From positions 30,147,427 through 30,211,426 of the forward strand of contig NC_071397.1 in assembly GCF_022682495.2 (NCBI RefSeq): 64,000 nucleotides of DNA. Direction: 5' to 3'. Each line of letters opens with the position of its first letter. The stretch's first letter is position 1. The stretch comes from Desmodus rotundus (lineage: Eukaryota; Chordata; Mammalia; Chiroptera; Phyllostomidae). Below, one piece after another: positions 25,170 to 37,314 of this stretch. The notes under the pieces were generated by a model. That model was not told where the DNA came from. It did no database searches and saw only the letters and a program-made list of their open reading frames with translations. The position numbers and the translations under genes were made by a program.

Positions 25170-25375
25170 CTTTTTAAAAAAAAAATTACTTATCAATTAC
25201 AGTTGCCATACAGCATTATATTAACTTCAGGTTAATACAACATAGTGATTAGACATTTATGTACCCTACAAAGTGATCACCCCAATTAGTCTAATTCCCA
25301 TCTGACACCATGCACAGTTATTACAATATTATTGATGACGTTCCCTGTGCTGTACTTGACATCCCTGTGACGATT
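25170..25375 (-). mobile_element. L1 3' UTR fragment, antisense
   Basis: The plus strand reads as complement of an L1 3' end ('acatagtgattagacattta', 'accctacaaagtgatcaccc'). A sense-oriented L1 piece lies 180 bp further right (25560-25780), giving an inverted arrangement. Confidence 0.7.
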
Positions 25376-25379
25376 TCTT

Positions 25380-25555
25380 TTTGACACCCAAATTCAGTCA
25401 GCTTTATTAATGAAAATAATAGCAAGTTCAAAGATAGCCTAAATAAAGCATGAAAACCCCACTGTGTGACCATTTGTCAAAATACGCATGACGCACATTC
25501 AGGAAGTGTCCCTGCTCTGATGGTCTGAGATCTGCTTCCTGTGGCTGTTTTCACG
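25380..25555 (-). other. Unassigned segment with a minus-strand poly(A) signal, between inverted L1 pieces
   Basis: Read on the minus strand this segment carries AATAAA followed about 20 nt later by AAAAAGAAA, the layout of a processed transcript 3' end. It lies between an antisense and a sense L1 fragment. The source transcript is not recognised. Confidence 0.3.
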
Positions 25556-25559
25556 ACTG

Positions 25560-25780
25560 GAATCTCACCATTTGCGCAACACGGCCGGACTAGGGGGCAC
25601 TCTGCTAAGTGAAGTGTGTCAGACAGAGACACGTGCCATATGATTTCACTTACATATGGAATCTAAAGATCAAAATCAACAAACAAAACAGAAACAAACT
25701 CACAGATACAGAAAACAGCCGATAGTCACTAGACGGGAGGGATGGTGGGGCAATGTGTGGAAAAAGTGAAAGGAATTAAT
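25560..25780 (+). mobile_element. L1 LINE fragment, sense
   Basis: 'ctcaccatttgcgcaacacg', 'gtgccatatgatttcactta' and 'acatatggaatctaaagatc' follow the L1 ORF2 end/3' UTR order on the plus strand. The piece is short and decayed. Confidence 0.65.
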
Positions 25781-26070
25781 ACTTTTTTAATTTTAGTCGA
25801 TAGATTTTTAACTTTCAAGATTTCTAGTCACTCTGCTTTTAATTTATCTGACTTGTTTCATTTGTCTGTTTTTCATATTTTTCTTAAAAATATTTGTATC
25901 TTTTTAATTTTTCTCCTTAAACATACAAAGCATAGTTATTCTAAAGTTTTGGCTGGACAGTTCCATAAAATTTCACCGGGAATGAAATTGTTATGTTGCA
26001 ATTGTCGAGTTTTGACTGAATCACCTTCACAGCATCAGAATTCCCCATGTGTTTTAAAATTTGGTTTTGC

Positions 26071-26275
26071 AGCCCTGACCAGTGTGGCTCAGCTGGTTGG
26101 CCATCATATTGCAAAGAGAAAGATCTCTGGTTCGATTTCGGTCAGGGCACATGCCTGGGTGTGGTCCCAGTAGGGTTGTGTGTGAGAGGCAACTAATTGA
26201 TATTTCTCATTTGATGTTTCTCTTCTCTTTCTCCCTCCCTTCTCCTCTCTCTAAAAGTAAATAAAGTCTTTTTTA
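26071..26275 (+). mobile_element. Ves SINE
   Basis: The head 'gccctgaccagtgtggctca' and B-box region 'ctggttcgatttcggtcagg' are followed by a CT-rich region and an A-rich tail. Flanks share an imperfect TTTTAAAA-TTTG direct repeat that may be a decayed target duplication. Open frames running through it, including a 143-residue one, are not genes. Confidence 0.88.
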
Positions 26276-26279
26276 AAAG

Positions 26280-27405
26280 TTTGTTTGCAACCTCATTTTG
26301 AATGAGATTTTCTCTTGTTCTTTTCCTTCACATTTCTCTGTCTAGTGGTTTTGAAGCTTCGTTCTGTCAACTTCCTAAACCCTTCTTCCAAAGCAGATTC
26401 TTATATGGCACTGCAGAACACCTGCCCTAGGTCTCGGCAGGAACGTGGCATTAGCTCCCAGACCAGGAACATTTGGTGCAGTTCTTCAGGCGCAGGATGT
26501 ATTTGGTCTCCAGCTTTTGAAGCATTCCACAAAGCCACCGTCCCAGCAGAGGGTGGCTGCAGATTCTCAGACTCCTTTCAACAGGAGGAGCCTTACTTAT
26601 TAGCCCATTTACAAATAAGTTTTTCCATGTAACAACTCATTTCCCTTCTCTGAATTCCCAGCTGCCACCGAGGTTATTACTGACTATATCTTACTCTCTC
26701 TACTGTCATACAGGAGTTGTCTCTGACCAGGAAAATTTTATCTCCCAAATATTTATAGGTAATTATGTCAGGTACTGATATTTATAACTTTTTTATAATA
26801 TAAAGTTTCCCTCTTCATTATGGCTGCAGGGAAGCTCCAGGTTTTCTGCTCAAACACAGGCACTCTATTGGCCCTTCTGGTTGGCGTATGCTTCCCCCTA
26901 CTCTTAGCTGTATTTATGAATCTTATGGTAACTACCTCTTCCTTCTCTTTTTGAATAATCCATCTCAGATACTTTCTCCATGAAATAAAATGTAAGTACT
27001 TTAAGTCATGAAAATAAATTCTATTCTATTTCTATTTGTATTTTCATTTTTCCATTTAATAGGTCTTTACTGCTAAGGCTTGAGTCCATGACATATTTTG
27101 TTTTTTTGGCTCAAGACTATCACCATCTGGTCTCTCTCTGTCCTTAATATTTTCCCTATTTTCTCCTGTTCCTTCCCACTGAAATTCAACCACCAAAGAC
27201 ATTTCTCTTTCCCATTATATTACCGTTGCTGCCACCTCCTGTATTACACACCATCCCCCAAGATCTCACAGTATGTCATAAGCAGTTGCTTCTTCAGCTT
27301 GTGCCTAGCTTTGCTGTCTCTTCTTTGTCATATGTATAGCATCCCCTTGGCTTCATTTTCTCTTCTTTACAACACCTCCAGTGCTTCTTAACAATATAAA
27401 ATATA
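26280..27405. other. Intergenic sequence, nothing assigned
   Basis: No gene or named repeat is recognised. A GC-richer patch at about 26380-26600 reads through 105 codons on the plus strand but resembles no protein I know. The rest is T-rich. Confidence 0.35.
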
Positions 27406-27408
27406 CAA

Positions 27409-28064
27409 AGTCTGTCCAGAAAGTATACAGCCATGTGCTATGAAAAAGAGACATTTTTTGAAGAAGATATAAGGAACACTTTACATAGGACAATGAAGCC
27501 TCAGTCTTCTTCAAAATAGACACCTTGGGACCTCACACAACTCTCCAAATCACCATCAGCTGCCCCATCATATTTTCTTGAATCTCATCGACAGTCTGAA
27601 ATCTCTTCTCTTTCAAATGTGATTTTAGTTTTGGGAAAAGCCAGAAGTCATAGGGTACCAAATCTGGGCTGTGGGGGTGCTAAGTCATCTGGGTAATTTG
27701 GTGTTTCACCAAAACACTCTTCAGGAGATGTGATTCATGAGCAGGTGTGTTGCTGTGATGAAATTGCCAGGCACCAGTTGCCCATAGCTTCAGCCTTCCG
27801 AATCATCTGAATACTTTCCACAGAGGAATGTTGAAGCTTAATGCAAAATTTAACGCAGATTTGTTGCTCTACTCGTTCAGTCACTTTGAATGTGATGGCC
27901 ACACAGTACACATGCTCACTCAACAGCATCTACCACCCCCACTGACTAGTACAGTGAAGTCGTCATTGTTCACACATGCACATTCCAGTCGACTCTCCTT
28001 GGCTGCCAGGTTATATTGATGTTGTGCAAATTGTTCTCATTATATTAACAATGACTGGACTTTT
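27409..28064 (-). mobile_element. Mariner-like transposon (family 2), internally deleted and end-truncated
   Basis: It begins AGTCTGTCCAGAAAGTATAC and runs parallel to the element at 44969-45897: shared stretches include 'ccaccatcagctgccccatca'-type and 'gttttgggaaaagccagaag' phrases and the 'ttatattaacaatgactgga' right end. It lacks an internal part and the last bases of the right TIR. The transposase remnant is on the minus strand and not functional. Confidence 0.8.
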
Positions 28065-28069
28065 GTTAT

Positions 28070-30096
28070 GTTAAGATCTTCTGAAGTTTTAGATTACATT
28101 GTAGTGCTTTATTTTATTAATTCTACCGGTGAATAGTTCTATGTAACTCAAATAAAGCATTAAAAATATTCTCTTAACCTCCTCTGCCCCAACCAAAAAT
28201 ATGATTAAGTAATTATATCTCTGTGTGTGTATGTGTGTGTGCTTCCCAAAGTCCTTCCAGGATGTTGTAACACAATAAATTTAGCAGGAAAAGAATTATA
28301 ATTGAGCATAATGTTCCACATTTATTACTTAGTACAGAACATAGCAGGTACTAAATTACACTGAAGAAAGAAACTAAAGGAGATATCATAGGAAAATAAA
28401 ATGGAGTCCTGTAAAATTAAAGACCCTGCTTTTCACAGAAATTGTTTAGAAATTGTTAGAATAGGAGTATGGAAGAAAATTGCAAAGTCTCTTTAGATAA
28501 GGTTGTATTCACTGACATGCTTCAACTTGGTAATAAATCAGCTTGGGAACTTTTACATAAAGAGATGTCACTATAAATTAGCTTTTACATTTTATCTTAA
28601 GTAGTATCTTCATAAAATATTTAATCAAGACACTAAAACTGTCAAAGTAGGTAGATAATTTGAGACCTGGTGTTTTAAAAAATCCAATTCTTTCATGTTG
28701 GGATTTTTCCTTGAATACAAATTTTAATCAGCAAATTTACCAGAACTTATAATTTACCATAAAGTGTAACCATCACAAATGTTTGGCAATCACTGATGCT
28801 AATTAAATGCTTAGTTAAAAAATAACAATAGCAGACTAAATTTAAAGAAAATAATACACCAAAATGCTTTGTCCTATTTTGTTCTTCCACATAAGGAAAA
28901 TATTCTCACTATATGGCTGGGTTTGTTTTGTTTTTTAGTTATCTATCTTTCCACATATTTCTCAATTATATCACAACAACTAAATAATAATACTCATAGT
29001 AGACTAATGATTTTTGCTACACCCTTATTAGGCAGGGAGAGTAAGAAACAGGTAAAGAAACTGAAGCCTTGATGGGTCACTGGGTGCCCATTTTGCCCTG
29101 GCTTCTTAAACTTCAGAGGGCAGTAAGAGTTCATGTTCTGGCTGCTTACCAGGATTATCATCTTTCTGGTTGCAGGTGCTTGTTTTAATTTGCACTGGCT
29201 CTTTCACCCACAAGCTATACCAGCTACTTGTCGCCAGCCTCCTGCTCTTTCTTGCCTTGGTGACTGGCTTAGCTGTGCATTCTGACAACCTTTGACTTTG
29301 CTCTTTGCCTCCATGCAAGGGGAGAGGACATGAGAGCCACTTCCTGCCATCTGCCCCAGTCCCTCAGGCCTGTTTGAGCCAAGCCATATCTGTCCAACCT
29401 CCCGGCACAAGAAGGAGATCAGACACCCAGCTGGGAAGGAATGAAATCCAGATGATAACTTAAGTGAAAGCACTTTCAGAAAATGCCATTCAAATTGTTG
29501 AAAATGACAACCATCACAAATTCTTGGCTATTACCAGTCATTACCGGGCTGGCTACATTGATCACAAAACCAATTATTATAAAGGCAGGTCTGTGAATTT
29601 TTCTTACTATTTAAAACTGAAGTGATAAATTCCCCAGGTATAGACTTCAAACAACATCTGTTGACTTAATTAGAGAAGACGTGCTTCAAGGATGAATTCT
29701 TTTCCTAAACTTGGTTGTCTTTTCAACAGATGATACATCTGAAACAATAGGTAGGGAGCAGATGTGTGATGGTCTGAGTCTTCCCTTGCATTTGGCAAAA
29801 CTCTGACTACAGAGTGAAGCCAGTGGAGATGTTGTCAGTAAGATTGATGATGTTACGCATTTTGAAATTGTCCTTGACGTATTATATAAAATGCACAATT
29901 CTTCTCCAAAGACACATCATGAATTATAGCAAAATGTAACACATAATACACCCTTTTTCAGGGGCAAGGATTGTATTAGTTTAGTGAGGCACATTCAGAT
30001 TGACTTAAGACAGATTCTGAAACAATCCTACTAAATATGTCCTTGGACACAGTTCAGAGTTAGGTGAGAAGAGAAGCATGAATGAACCGAGAGAGG
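28070..30096. other. Intergenic sequence, nothing assigned
   Basis: No gene is recognised. The region is AT-rich with a short (TG)n tract near 28222-28241. A GC-richer part at about 29090-29460 has open frames on the minus strand in two frames, without recognisable protein features. Confidence 0.35.
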
Positions 30097-30106
30097 GGGG
30101 CTATTT

Positions 30107-30290
30107 TTTTTAACTTTTTTTTATTGTTGTTTGAGTACCGTTGTCTCCATTTTTCCCCCACCACTCCCCACACCCCAGCCATCCCCACTTCCCACCCTTG
30201 ATCCTACCCTTCTTTGGTTTTGTCTATGTGTCCTTTATAGATGTTCCTGAACCCCCCCCCCCACATTACCTCCTCCTACCTCCCTGAGAA
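30107..30290 (-). mobile_element. Recent short L1 insertion (3' UTR only), antisense
   Basis: The plus strand starts with a poly(T) run (the poly(A) tail on the other strand) and reads as complement of the bat L1 3' UTR, with C-rich runs and 'gtctatgtgtcctttatag'. The target duplication GGGCTATTT is exact at 30098-30106 and 30291-30299. It is about 184 bp and severely 5'-truncated. Confidence 0.88.
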
Positions 30291-30787
30291 GGGCTATTTA
30301 AACAACACATGAACCTCTCCCAGTGTATGCACCGCCCCTCCACGTTGAGTGGGGACATGGTGTGCTAGAAAATTTGGACCTTGCGGAAGGGGGTCACAAG
30401 GACTTTGAGAAGACGATGGATAATAAACCTGAATCCTGAATGCCAGTCCAACATGTTGGCCTGCGCTTCTTAAGGAGGAGTGCATTTGCCTTGTGTGTGA
30501 GAAGACAGAGGCGCATCTTCCTAGAAAGATTGGGTCAAGTTCTTCACCTTCCAGGCCCCCAGTGATAGGTAATATAAAATACTATTTTATATTAAAACAG
30601 AAACAGATAGACAATGAACTGTAACTTTAAATTCCCATAGGTTTTTTAAAAAGGAGAATAGGAATTCAAAGATCATGCAGTGCATTGCTTGACCACTCCT
30701 CCAACTAATGGTATGCCTCTGCCAGGTATCCTCTGCCTTTGACTCAAGGATACTTATATAGACATGCTGGAAAAAAAGGGAAAAATA

Positions 30788-31730
30788 CAGTAGTCCCTCC
30801 TTATCGCAGGGCATAAATTCCAAGACCCTCAGTGGATGCCTGGAACTGCAGATAATACCAAACCCTTGATATACAGACGGTCCCTGGCCTACGATTTTTT
30901 AGCTTTACAATGGTGTGAAAGCAATATGCATTCAGTAGAAACTGTACTTCGAATTTTGAATTTTGATCTTTTCCATGTCTAGCAATATGCAGTGTGATAC
31001 TGTCTCATGATGCTGGGCAGAGCAAGTGAGCTGCAGCTCCCAGTCAGCCATGCGACCGGGAGAGTGAACAACTGATACTCTACATTATATTCACTGTGTG
31101 AGATGATTTTGCCCAACTCTAGGCTAATGTAAGTGTTCTGAGCACGTTTAAGGTAAGTTAGGCTAAGCTATGATGTTTGGTAGGTTAGGTGTATTAAATG
31201 CATTTTACAGTATACTATATTTCAACCAACAATGGGTTTACCAGGCTGGAGCCCCATCGTAAGGGAGGAACATCTGCAGTGTTTTCCCTATACATATATA
31301 CCTTTAATAAAGTTTAATTTATAAATTAGCCATACTAAGAGATTAAAAACTAGTAAAAATAAAACAACTACAACAATATACCGTAAGTTATGTGAACAGC
31401 TGTGGGGCCATTATTAAGTAAAATCAGGGTTATTTAAACACAATCACTGCTATACCACAACGGTCAATCTGATAACAAAGAGAGTTACTAAATGACTAAC
31501 AGCCCAGTAGCCTATACTGCGTGGCTATGCTGGACAAAGGGAAGATTCACATTCTGGGGTAGTCAGAGCAGATCGCGCAAAATTTCATCACGCTGCTCAA
31601 AACGGTGCATGATTTATAACTTAAGAATTGTTTATTTCTGAAAGTTTCCACTTCATATTTTCAGACCAAGGGTGACTGTTAGGTAACTAAAACCACAGAA
31701 AGCGAAACCACAGATAAGAGGGGACTATTG
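30788..31730 (-). mobile_element. Tigger2-like DNA transposon remnant, split by MER44
   Basis: The ends are inverted: 'cagtagtccctccttatc' at the left, and the complement of the right end reads 'caatagtcccctcttatctg'. Preceded by TA. The minus strand follows the Tigger2/MER8 5' order ('tgaaatttt-gcgcgatctgc', 'ataatggccccac'). Most of the transposase is missing. A MER44 element sits inside, so this element is the older of the two. Confidence 0.78.
30874..31276 (+). mobile_element. MER44 (Tigger7-group MITE) nested in a Tigger2-like element
   Basis: It starts 'cagacggtccctggcctac', has the conserved 'gatgctgggcagagcaagtg' and 'aggttaggtgtattaaatgc' stretches and ends 'catcgtaagggaggaacatctg'-like, the inverse of its start. 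The host element resumes immediately after it. Confidence 0.85.
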
Positions 31731-31734
31731 AGCC

Positions 31735-32930
31735 AAGGAAGGACACATCTAAGTATGGAGGCAGAATGGACAGGTAGAGCACAGCCCCGAGAAGCCTGGA
31801 GCAACTCCAGAGACCAAGGCTGAAATCCAGGCAAGGCAGGATTTTGCTTCCTCATTCCTCCCTGCCTCCTTTCTTTCCACAGAACTAAAGCAGGAAGTCA
31901 TTGAGTTTCAGGGTTCAAAGGGACTTTTTTTTAAAACCATTAAATCCAATCTTTTTATTACATAATTTATTTTTTTAAATTCCACAATTTATTTTTTAAT
32001 TCCACAATTTTTATGTCCTAAGAAGTGGTTTTCGAGTCTTTGGGAATATTTTCAATGACAGAGAAATTAATTTGTATGGAAGCTCTTTCTACCTTCTAAG
32101 AATGTGAATTATTTAGGAAGTTCAGGCTTGGTATGAACATTTGTTTCTAAGGTCAAAGAGTAAGAACAAAAGTTGGCTTTCGAAATCTATTTATACTGGT
32201 TTCTTATTCAGGCTCATTTCCTGAAATGTTAGTGGAAATACTTGATTATAAATTGGTCTAAAGGCAACTGGCTTGGCAGAACTCTGGGACAGAAGTAGTA
32301 ATTCAAGATGGGGGTGGGGTGGGGAGGGAACAAATGACATCATAGGAAGTTATGAAATCTAATTCAGTAGAGAAATATGTGGAACTATTGACCACCTCCT
32401 CAGACTTGGACAGGAAGTTATTACTCTACTTTTGGGTCTCAGAGCTTGTTTACTGAAGTATATTTCCTCCTTTGTCCCTCATTCTCTTCTGGGTTCCAGG
32501 GTTCACAGGTGACCCAGGCAAACATACACACAAATACACACACACCATTATCTCAAATGAAAAATGATATTAAAAGCTATTGTCCTATTTTTAAATCAAC
32601 AAAATTAAGAATCTACAATAAATCACAGATGACTCTAGAATGACCCCTGCCTTCCCCACTGGCGCATACTCAGGCCCAGTCACAAATGCAGGAAACTGCT
32701 TTTCTTCAGTGTCCCCTGCACGAACCCCTCGGCCCACTTGCCCAGAGTGGTTCCAGTGATTCTACAAGAGCACACAGCCGCTCTCCCGGCAGTTGTGGCA
32801 CAGAATGATGGCTGTTTACATACTTCAGATGGAATTCACCCTTTTCAGCTTCAAAACTAGGAGCAGAAACTAAGAAAGATCTCACATACCACAGAAAAAA
32901 ATTAAAAATCAATTTATTAACAGAAAAAAG
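31735..32930. other. Intergenic sequence with a short tandem duplication
   Basis: No gene is recognised. An AT-rich unit of about 21 bp containing AATTCCACAATTTATTTTTT is repeated in tandem at about 31970-32012. The remainder is unassigned. Confidence 0.4.
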
Positions 32931-32939
32931 ATAAACCCA

Positions 32940-33640
32940 GTTATTTCTAAAAAGAAATCAGAATTGAGCATAGTGTGGTAGAAGAATTAGAAAATAAATT
33001 ATCAGCAGGAAAAAGAGCAAAAATCCAGAGCTAAAATGCATGATGATGTAAAAGGACTTCAGCATAAGTTAATAGAAGCGACATGCCAGATTTTGTTAAA
33101 CAGCTAAGAGAAATAATGGAGACAATTGAAGTGCAATGAACACTTTTAAATAATAAGTAGGAGAACTTATTAAAGAAAACAACTAATAATGAGTTGAATG
33201 CCATATCCAGAAATATTGACACGTGGGTTTTGGGTCACTCAGAAACACAGAAAGCCTTCAGAGCAAGGGCAAGCAAAGTTCTTGTAGACAAAGTACCAGG
33301 ATGTACAGGGAAAGTGGTAGATTCTGAGAAACTTCAGCAAATAGGAGGGCGACGGGGCGCTGTGTGATTATGATCACCAGAACTTTGTAAAAGTGCAGAA
33401 CCTAAAGAAGCCAACATATGCGGGACAGCTTCTAAAACACTATTCTGGGAGAATATAGAATGAAGTGCAACAGTGTGAGAAACAATAAAAGTTTCTGACT
33501 CTACAAGAAAGGAAAAAATGTATTCAGAATTGGAAAACTAAATGCAGCAAAAAAGGAGGAAATTTTCAAGTTAAAGACAGAGGATATACCTAAGCTTCTT
33601 CGTAATAAACAAGATGATCAAAAGTAAAAATGGGGGGGGA
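32940..33640 (+). mobile_element. Probable ancient L1/HAL1 fragment
   Basis: The purine-rich sense strand with 'aatccagagctaaaatgcat' and 'aagagaaataatggagacaa' resembles the ORF1 region of old L1/HAL1 elements. It is heavily decayed and assigned with low confidence. Confidence 0.35.
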
Positions 33641-33644
33641 AAGA

Positions 33645-34865
33645 AAAGAAATTGCCAGCGGAAGCTTGCAAAAAAATCCCCCCCAAAACCCACCAAGTAT
33701 ATAAATGTCAATGAAAGGTTAAAAGAAAAGGAAGAGAAAGAGAAGACTTAGCAGAAAGAGCACCAGTGCCATCTTAACGTAAAATTTCTATTAGAAAGTT
33801 ATGCCCAAGAGAAGAAAAAACAGAACTTTTTAGACTGAAAAGTAGATAAGGGAAATGGCAAAAAAGGCAGGAAAAAAGGAAACTGATGCTGCTGACAGTT
33901 TCAGGTTTCAAGAAAGAGATTTACATAAACTTGAACTGAAGGTTCTAGACATATAGGCAAAGGAAGGTGAAAAGGCAGAAAACAGAATAATTGAAATTTA
34001 AAAGAAAAGAGTGAAAACATGTTAGTAGACATCCCTTTAGGCTCTACATCCCACCAAAGGTTGGAAAGAATGGACCATCATGTTCTGGGCCACTTCTACA
34101 TATTCCACAGTAGTGCTACAGGGAAAAAAAAGAATGTGCGATAATACAATTGGTATGTAGTTGATGCAAACGTTAGCATATTCAGTTATTCTAGGAAATA
34201 TGGCGACAAACCATGTTCTTTAAATATCACTAACCCAATCAATTAATTGTTAATTATATTGTATGTTAACTCACAAGTATTAAGTTCCATACTGACGAAA
34301 TTAGTATTTCCTGCTTACACTACAAGAGCATTTAGTTTATATGTTGGCCTATTACTGATATAAAAGCGATTTAAATGTTTAGGTCACAAACACTACTTTA
34401 TTTTATGACAGGACATTTAAGAGATATTTTGGTTTTTAATGGCATAACAAAATTACTTGGGACAATTTTTAGAGTGACTTTTTTATTTAAAAAATCTGCA
34501 ACTTTTAGAACTTAAAGGGTAAGTTAGGTTGAACTCCAAAAATGTAGTTTGCTTTTTTGAGTTATAAAGTAAGTTCATACTTTTTCTGAGTTTAACAAAT
34601 TGATAGTTTGGCAATTCCTGCATTTTTGTATAAGCATTTTGCATCTCTTTGAAGCAAACAAAATAAATAAAAAGAAAGAAGAGAAAAGAAACTAAAACAC
34701 AAACAAGTACCCCAAGGACACAAGGCTATAACAAAGCTGCGATTCAAAGCAGGTTGCTAGATTCTAGATTCCATCCACTTAACCACTGTGTACACTACCT
34801 CCCATAGCAGAATACTTTTAAAATATAACTAATATTCTCATGTATATTTAGAAGGTATTATAACA
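33645..34865. other. AT-rich intergenic sequence, nothing assigned
   Basis: No gene or confident repeat is recognised. The left part is strongly purine-rich on the plus strand. Confidence 0.4.
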
Positions 34866-34869
34866 TTAA

Positions 34870-34995
34870 AACAAGAACAAGATCCTGTGAGGAAGCAACA
34901 AATAGAAACCAAGAAAGAGCTCTTAAAGGTTAAAAACATGAATGAGAAAAACAAAACAACGGAAAGACCACATAAAATTTCCCAGAGCTATCAAA
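34870..34995 (+). mobile_element. HAL1/L1 ORF1 fragment, left part
   Basis: 'aaacaagaacaagatcctgt' and 'agaaagagctcttaaaggtt' match old HAL1/L1 ORF1 in sense orientation. The same element seems to resume at about 35925 after a GC-rich block. Confidence 0.5.
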
Positions 34996-35429
34996 ATAGT
35001 AGTTGCATAGGATTCAGTTTCTGCACCATCCCGGATCTGCAGTGTCTGAATCTAGCAACCACTGGCGCTGTTTCCATGGTGATGGAGTCAGGGCACTGCT
35101 GGGGTTGCTACAGAGGGGCCTGCTGGGCTAGCTACCCTCGGTCTCTCCATCGCTTAAGGAAGCAAGCTCGCAGCACCCTGCCTCCTACCCCGGGTATTCC
35201 TCGTTGTTGCAGAGGAACTTGTTGGCACCAATAACATGGAACCTGCAAATTGGGCAAATGCACTCTTTCCCTTCAGAAGGGCTGTGTGGCGAGGTGCAGC
35301 TTTAAGCTTCCTTTTGAAGATACCCTGTAGGCCCTAGCAATCAGCTGTGCAGGAAGCTGCGGCCCGCCTTGCCTCACCCCTGTTTTCTCTCCCGTGGTTT
35401 CTCTGATATCACTTACACTCCCCAGTTGT

Positions 35430-35870
35430 GAGCGTTCACCTCAGGTGCTGCTTTCTAGCAAACCCAGTCCCAGACAACCGCCTTCCAAGAATGGCGGAGT
35501 CAGTCCAGAGGACTGCAGCGGCAGCCACCCTGCCCAGACACCGCTTGATCCCGCCGTATCTCGGGGGATCTCGGGAGTCCTTCCGCAGGCCGTGGAGCCC
35601 TGTGATGAGAAACGCCCGGGTTCCCCGCGTGCCAGAGGCCGCGTCGCTGGTCATCTGCGTGGTGTCTAGCTCACACCGCGGGATCAGGTAAACTCGAATG
35701 CTCATGGATGCTCTGGCCGCCCCTCACACCACTCAGAATCAAAGTGCAGCAGCACCTATCCCCAGAGCTTGGCCAGGTGCTGAAGAATGGGCTCCTGCCC
35801 AAAAGCAGTGCAAGGAAGAGACGGCCCAGTCCGGTCTGTGGAGTGAACTGCGCATGCGTGAGCTGCAAAG
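35430..35870. other. Orphan CpG-rich block with NRF1-like motif
   Basis: A short island of CpG-rich DNA in an AT-rich intergenic region, GC-rich from about 35000 and densest in CpG at about 35480-35700. It contains TGCGCATGCGTG at about 35849-35860, a close match to the NRF1 palindrome. On the plus strand ATG at 35491 (context AAGAATGG) opens 66 codons, and CAG|GTAAAC at 35685-35693 is a plausible splice donor just before its stop. Opposite-strand frames are also open, as expected for GC-rich DNA. It could be an orphan promoter or first exon, or a GC-rich repeat. Confidence 0.3.
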
Positions 35871-35919
35871 TAAGGCCTTCAAGGGGCCTTGCAGGAAGGG
35901 TTCAGCAAGTGCCCAGAAA

Positions 35920-37310
35920 ATGAATGAGAAAGACCATTCTTCAGACACATCAGCATGAAATTTCAAAGCACCAAATAAAGAAAAGATTATAAAAGCTCCA
36001 GCTGAAAAAATACTATACTATTTACAAAGGAACAAGAATCAGTTTGGCACGAGCAACCCTGGAGGCTAGAAGGCGGGATCAATGCCTTCAAAGATTACAA
36101 TTAGCCAAATTCCGAGCCAGGGGTGAGAGCAAATCAAAACAAAGTAAAACAATAAATTTAGACAGTCTTACCTTACGTCATACACACCTTTTAAATAGAA
36201 ATTATCTGAGTGTACACTAGGAAAACAAAAGCATATCTAAGAAAAAGGACGACAGATTTCAACATGGAAGAGCAAGAAACAGAAGGTCTAGGATAACAGG
36301 TATGCAGAGGACCCCAAGACAAAGCTGGCCAGATTAAAACAGGAGGGTGGAGGTCTGGGGGAAAAAAGGGAGCCCCATGGACTACTAGGATGGAGTCTGA
36401 AAATGGGAAGAAGGTGATCAAGGCAAATAATGCAAGAAATCAAGAAAGCAATTTGAAATTTGAGGCAAAAATACATGAGAAAGTCATTATTTGAAAATGA
36501 AGGAAATTATAATGCTGCATATTTTTAAATAACTGAAGGAGTGTGAGAAAATCATACCCATCAACCTTGATGATTGGAATTATCCAGCAACCGCACAGGC
36601 TCATGAAACTGGAGAAAGCAGTGTGGTTCCAACGTACTATTTAGCTTGACAGTGAATACTTCCAGAATAGTAGGTAGATAATGCTGTTTGTTGGTCTCCA
36701 TCTTTGAAGCATGTATCTATACACAAAACAAGAGAGATTTGGTTATAGTGGAAGGGTTAAAATGTAATGATGAAGTCCAAAGGTAAAAATGTAATAAAAT
36801 GCAAGATAGAGAGTGGGAGAGGAGGAAAGATAGAACTGTTCATATTCTTATCTAACAATGGGGAGTTAAGAAATACTGTTGAAGGTTGATGGGAAAAAAT
36901 TAGAGGTTTGATTCTTATTTAAAGTTATGAAGATAGTCTATTAAAATGCTAGGTAATAAAAGGTCTAAGAGAAGAAGGAGATAAGTATTAATTGAACCTT
37001 AGTCTCACCTTTCATGTTGGGAAATCAGTAGACATCTAAATGTGATAAATCTTGAAACAGAAGAAAAATCGTACTATTTAGAGTCATGGAGTTAACTAAG
37101 ATAACCGACATAAATTAAGAGAGTGCTTCTGAGTGCTTCAGGCTCTGGATGAGGAAGAGTTGCACAAGAGAGCACAGAAGTTTCTTCATAAACTTTCTGA
37201 AGTCTTTGATTTGTTTCATGTGAATGTCTCATGTTTATAAAAATAAATGCAAAATTATTTTAAAAGCTTACAGTATACAGATGGCACATTAAACCCCAAG
37301 AATCAATTAA
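35920..37310 (+). mobile_element. HAL1/L1 ORF1 3' part
   Basis: 'cagacacatcagcatgaaat', 'caccaaataaagaaaagatt', 'aaccctggaggctagaaggc' and 'atcaatgccttcaaagatta' follow the old L1/HAL1 ORF1 C-terminal order in sense orientation. Downstream sequence to about 37300 is purine-rich and probably its 3' region. The end is approximate. Confidence 0.5.
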
Positions 37311-37314
37311 ATTA

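Noticed and set aside
25742..26173. 143-codon plus-strand frame
   Set aside because: Its end lies in a Ves SINE and its start in L1-derived sequence; it joins unrelated repeats.
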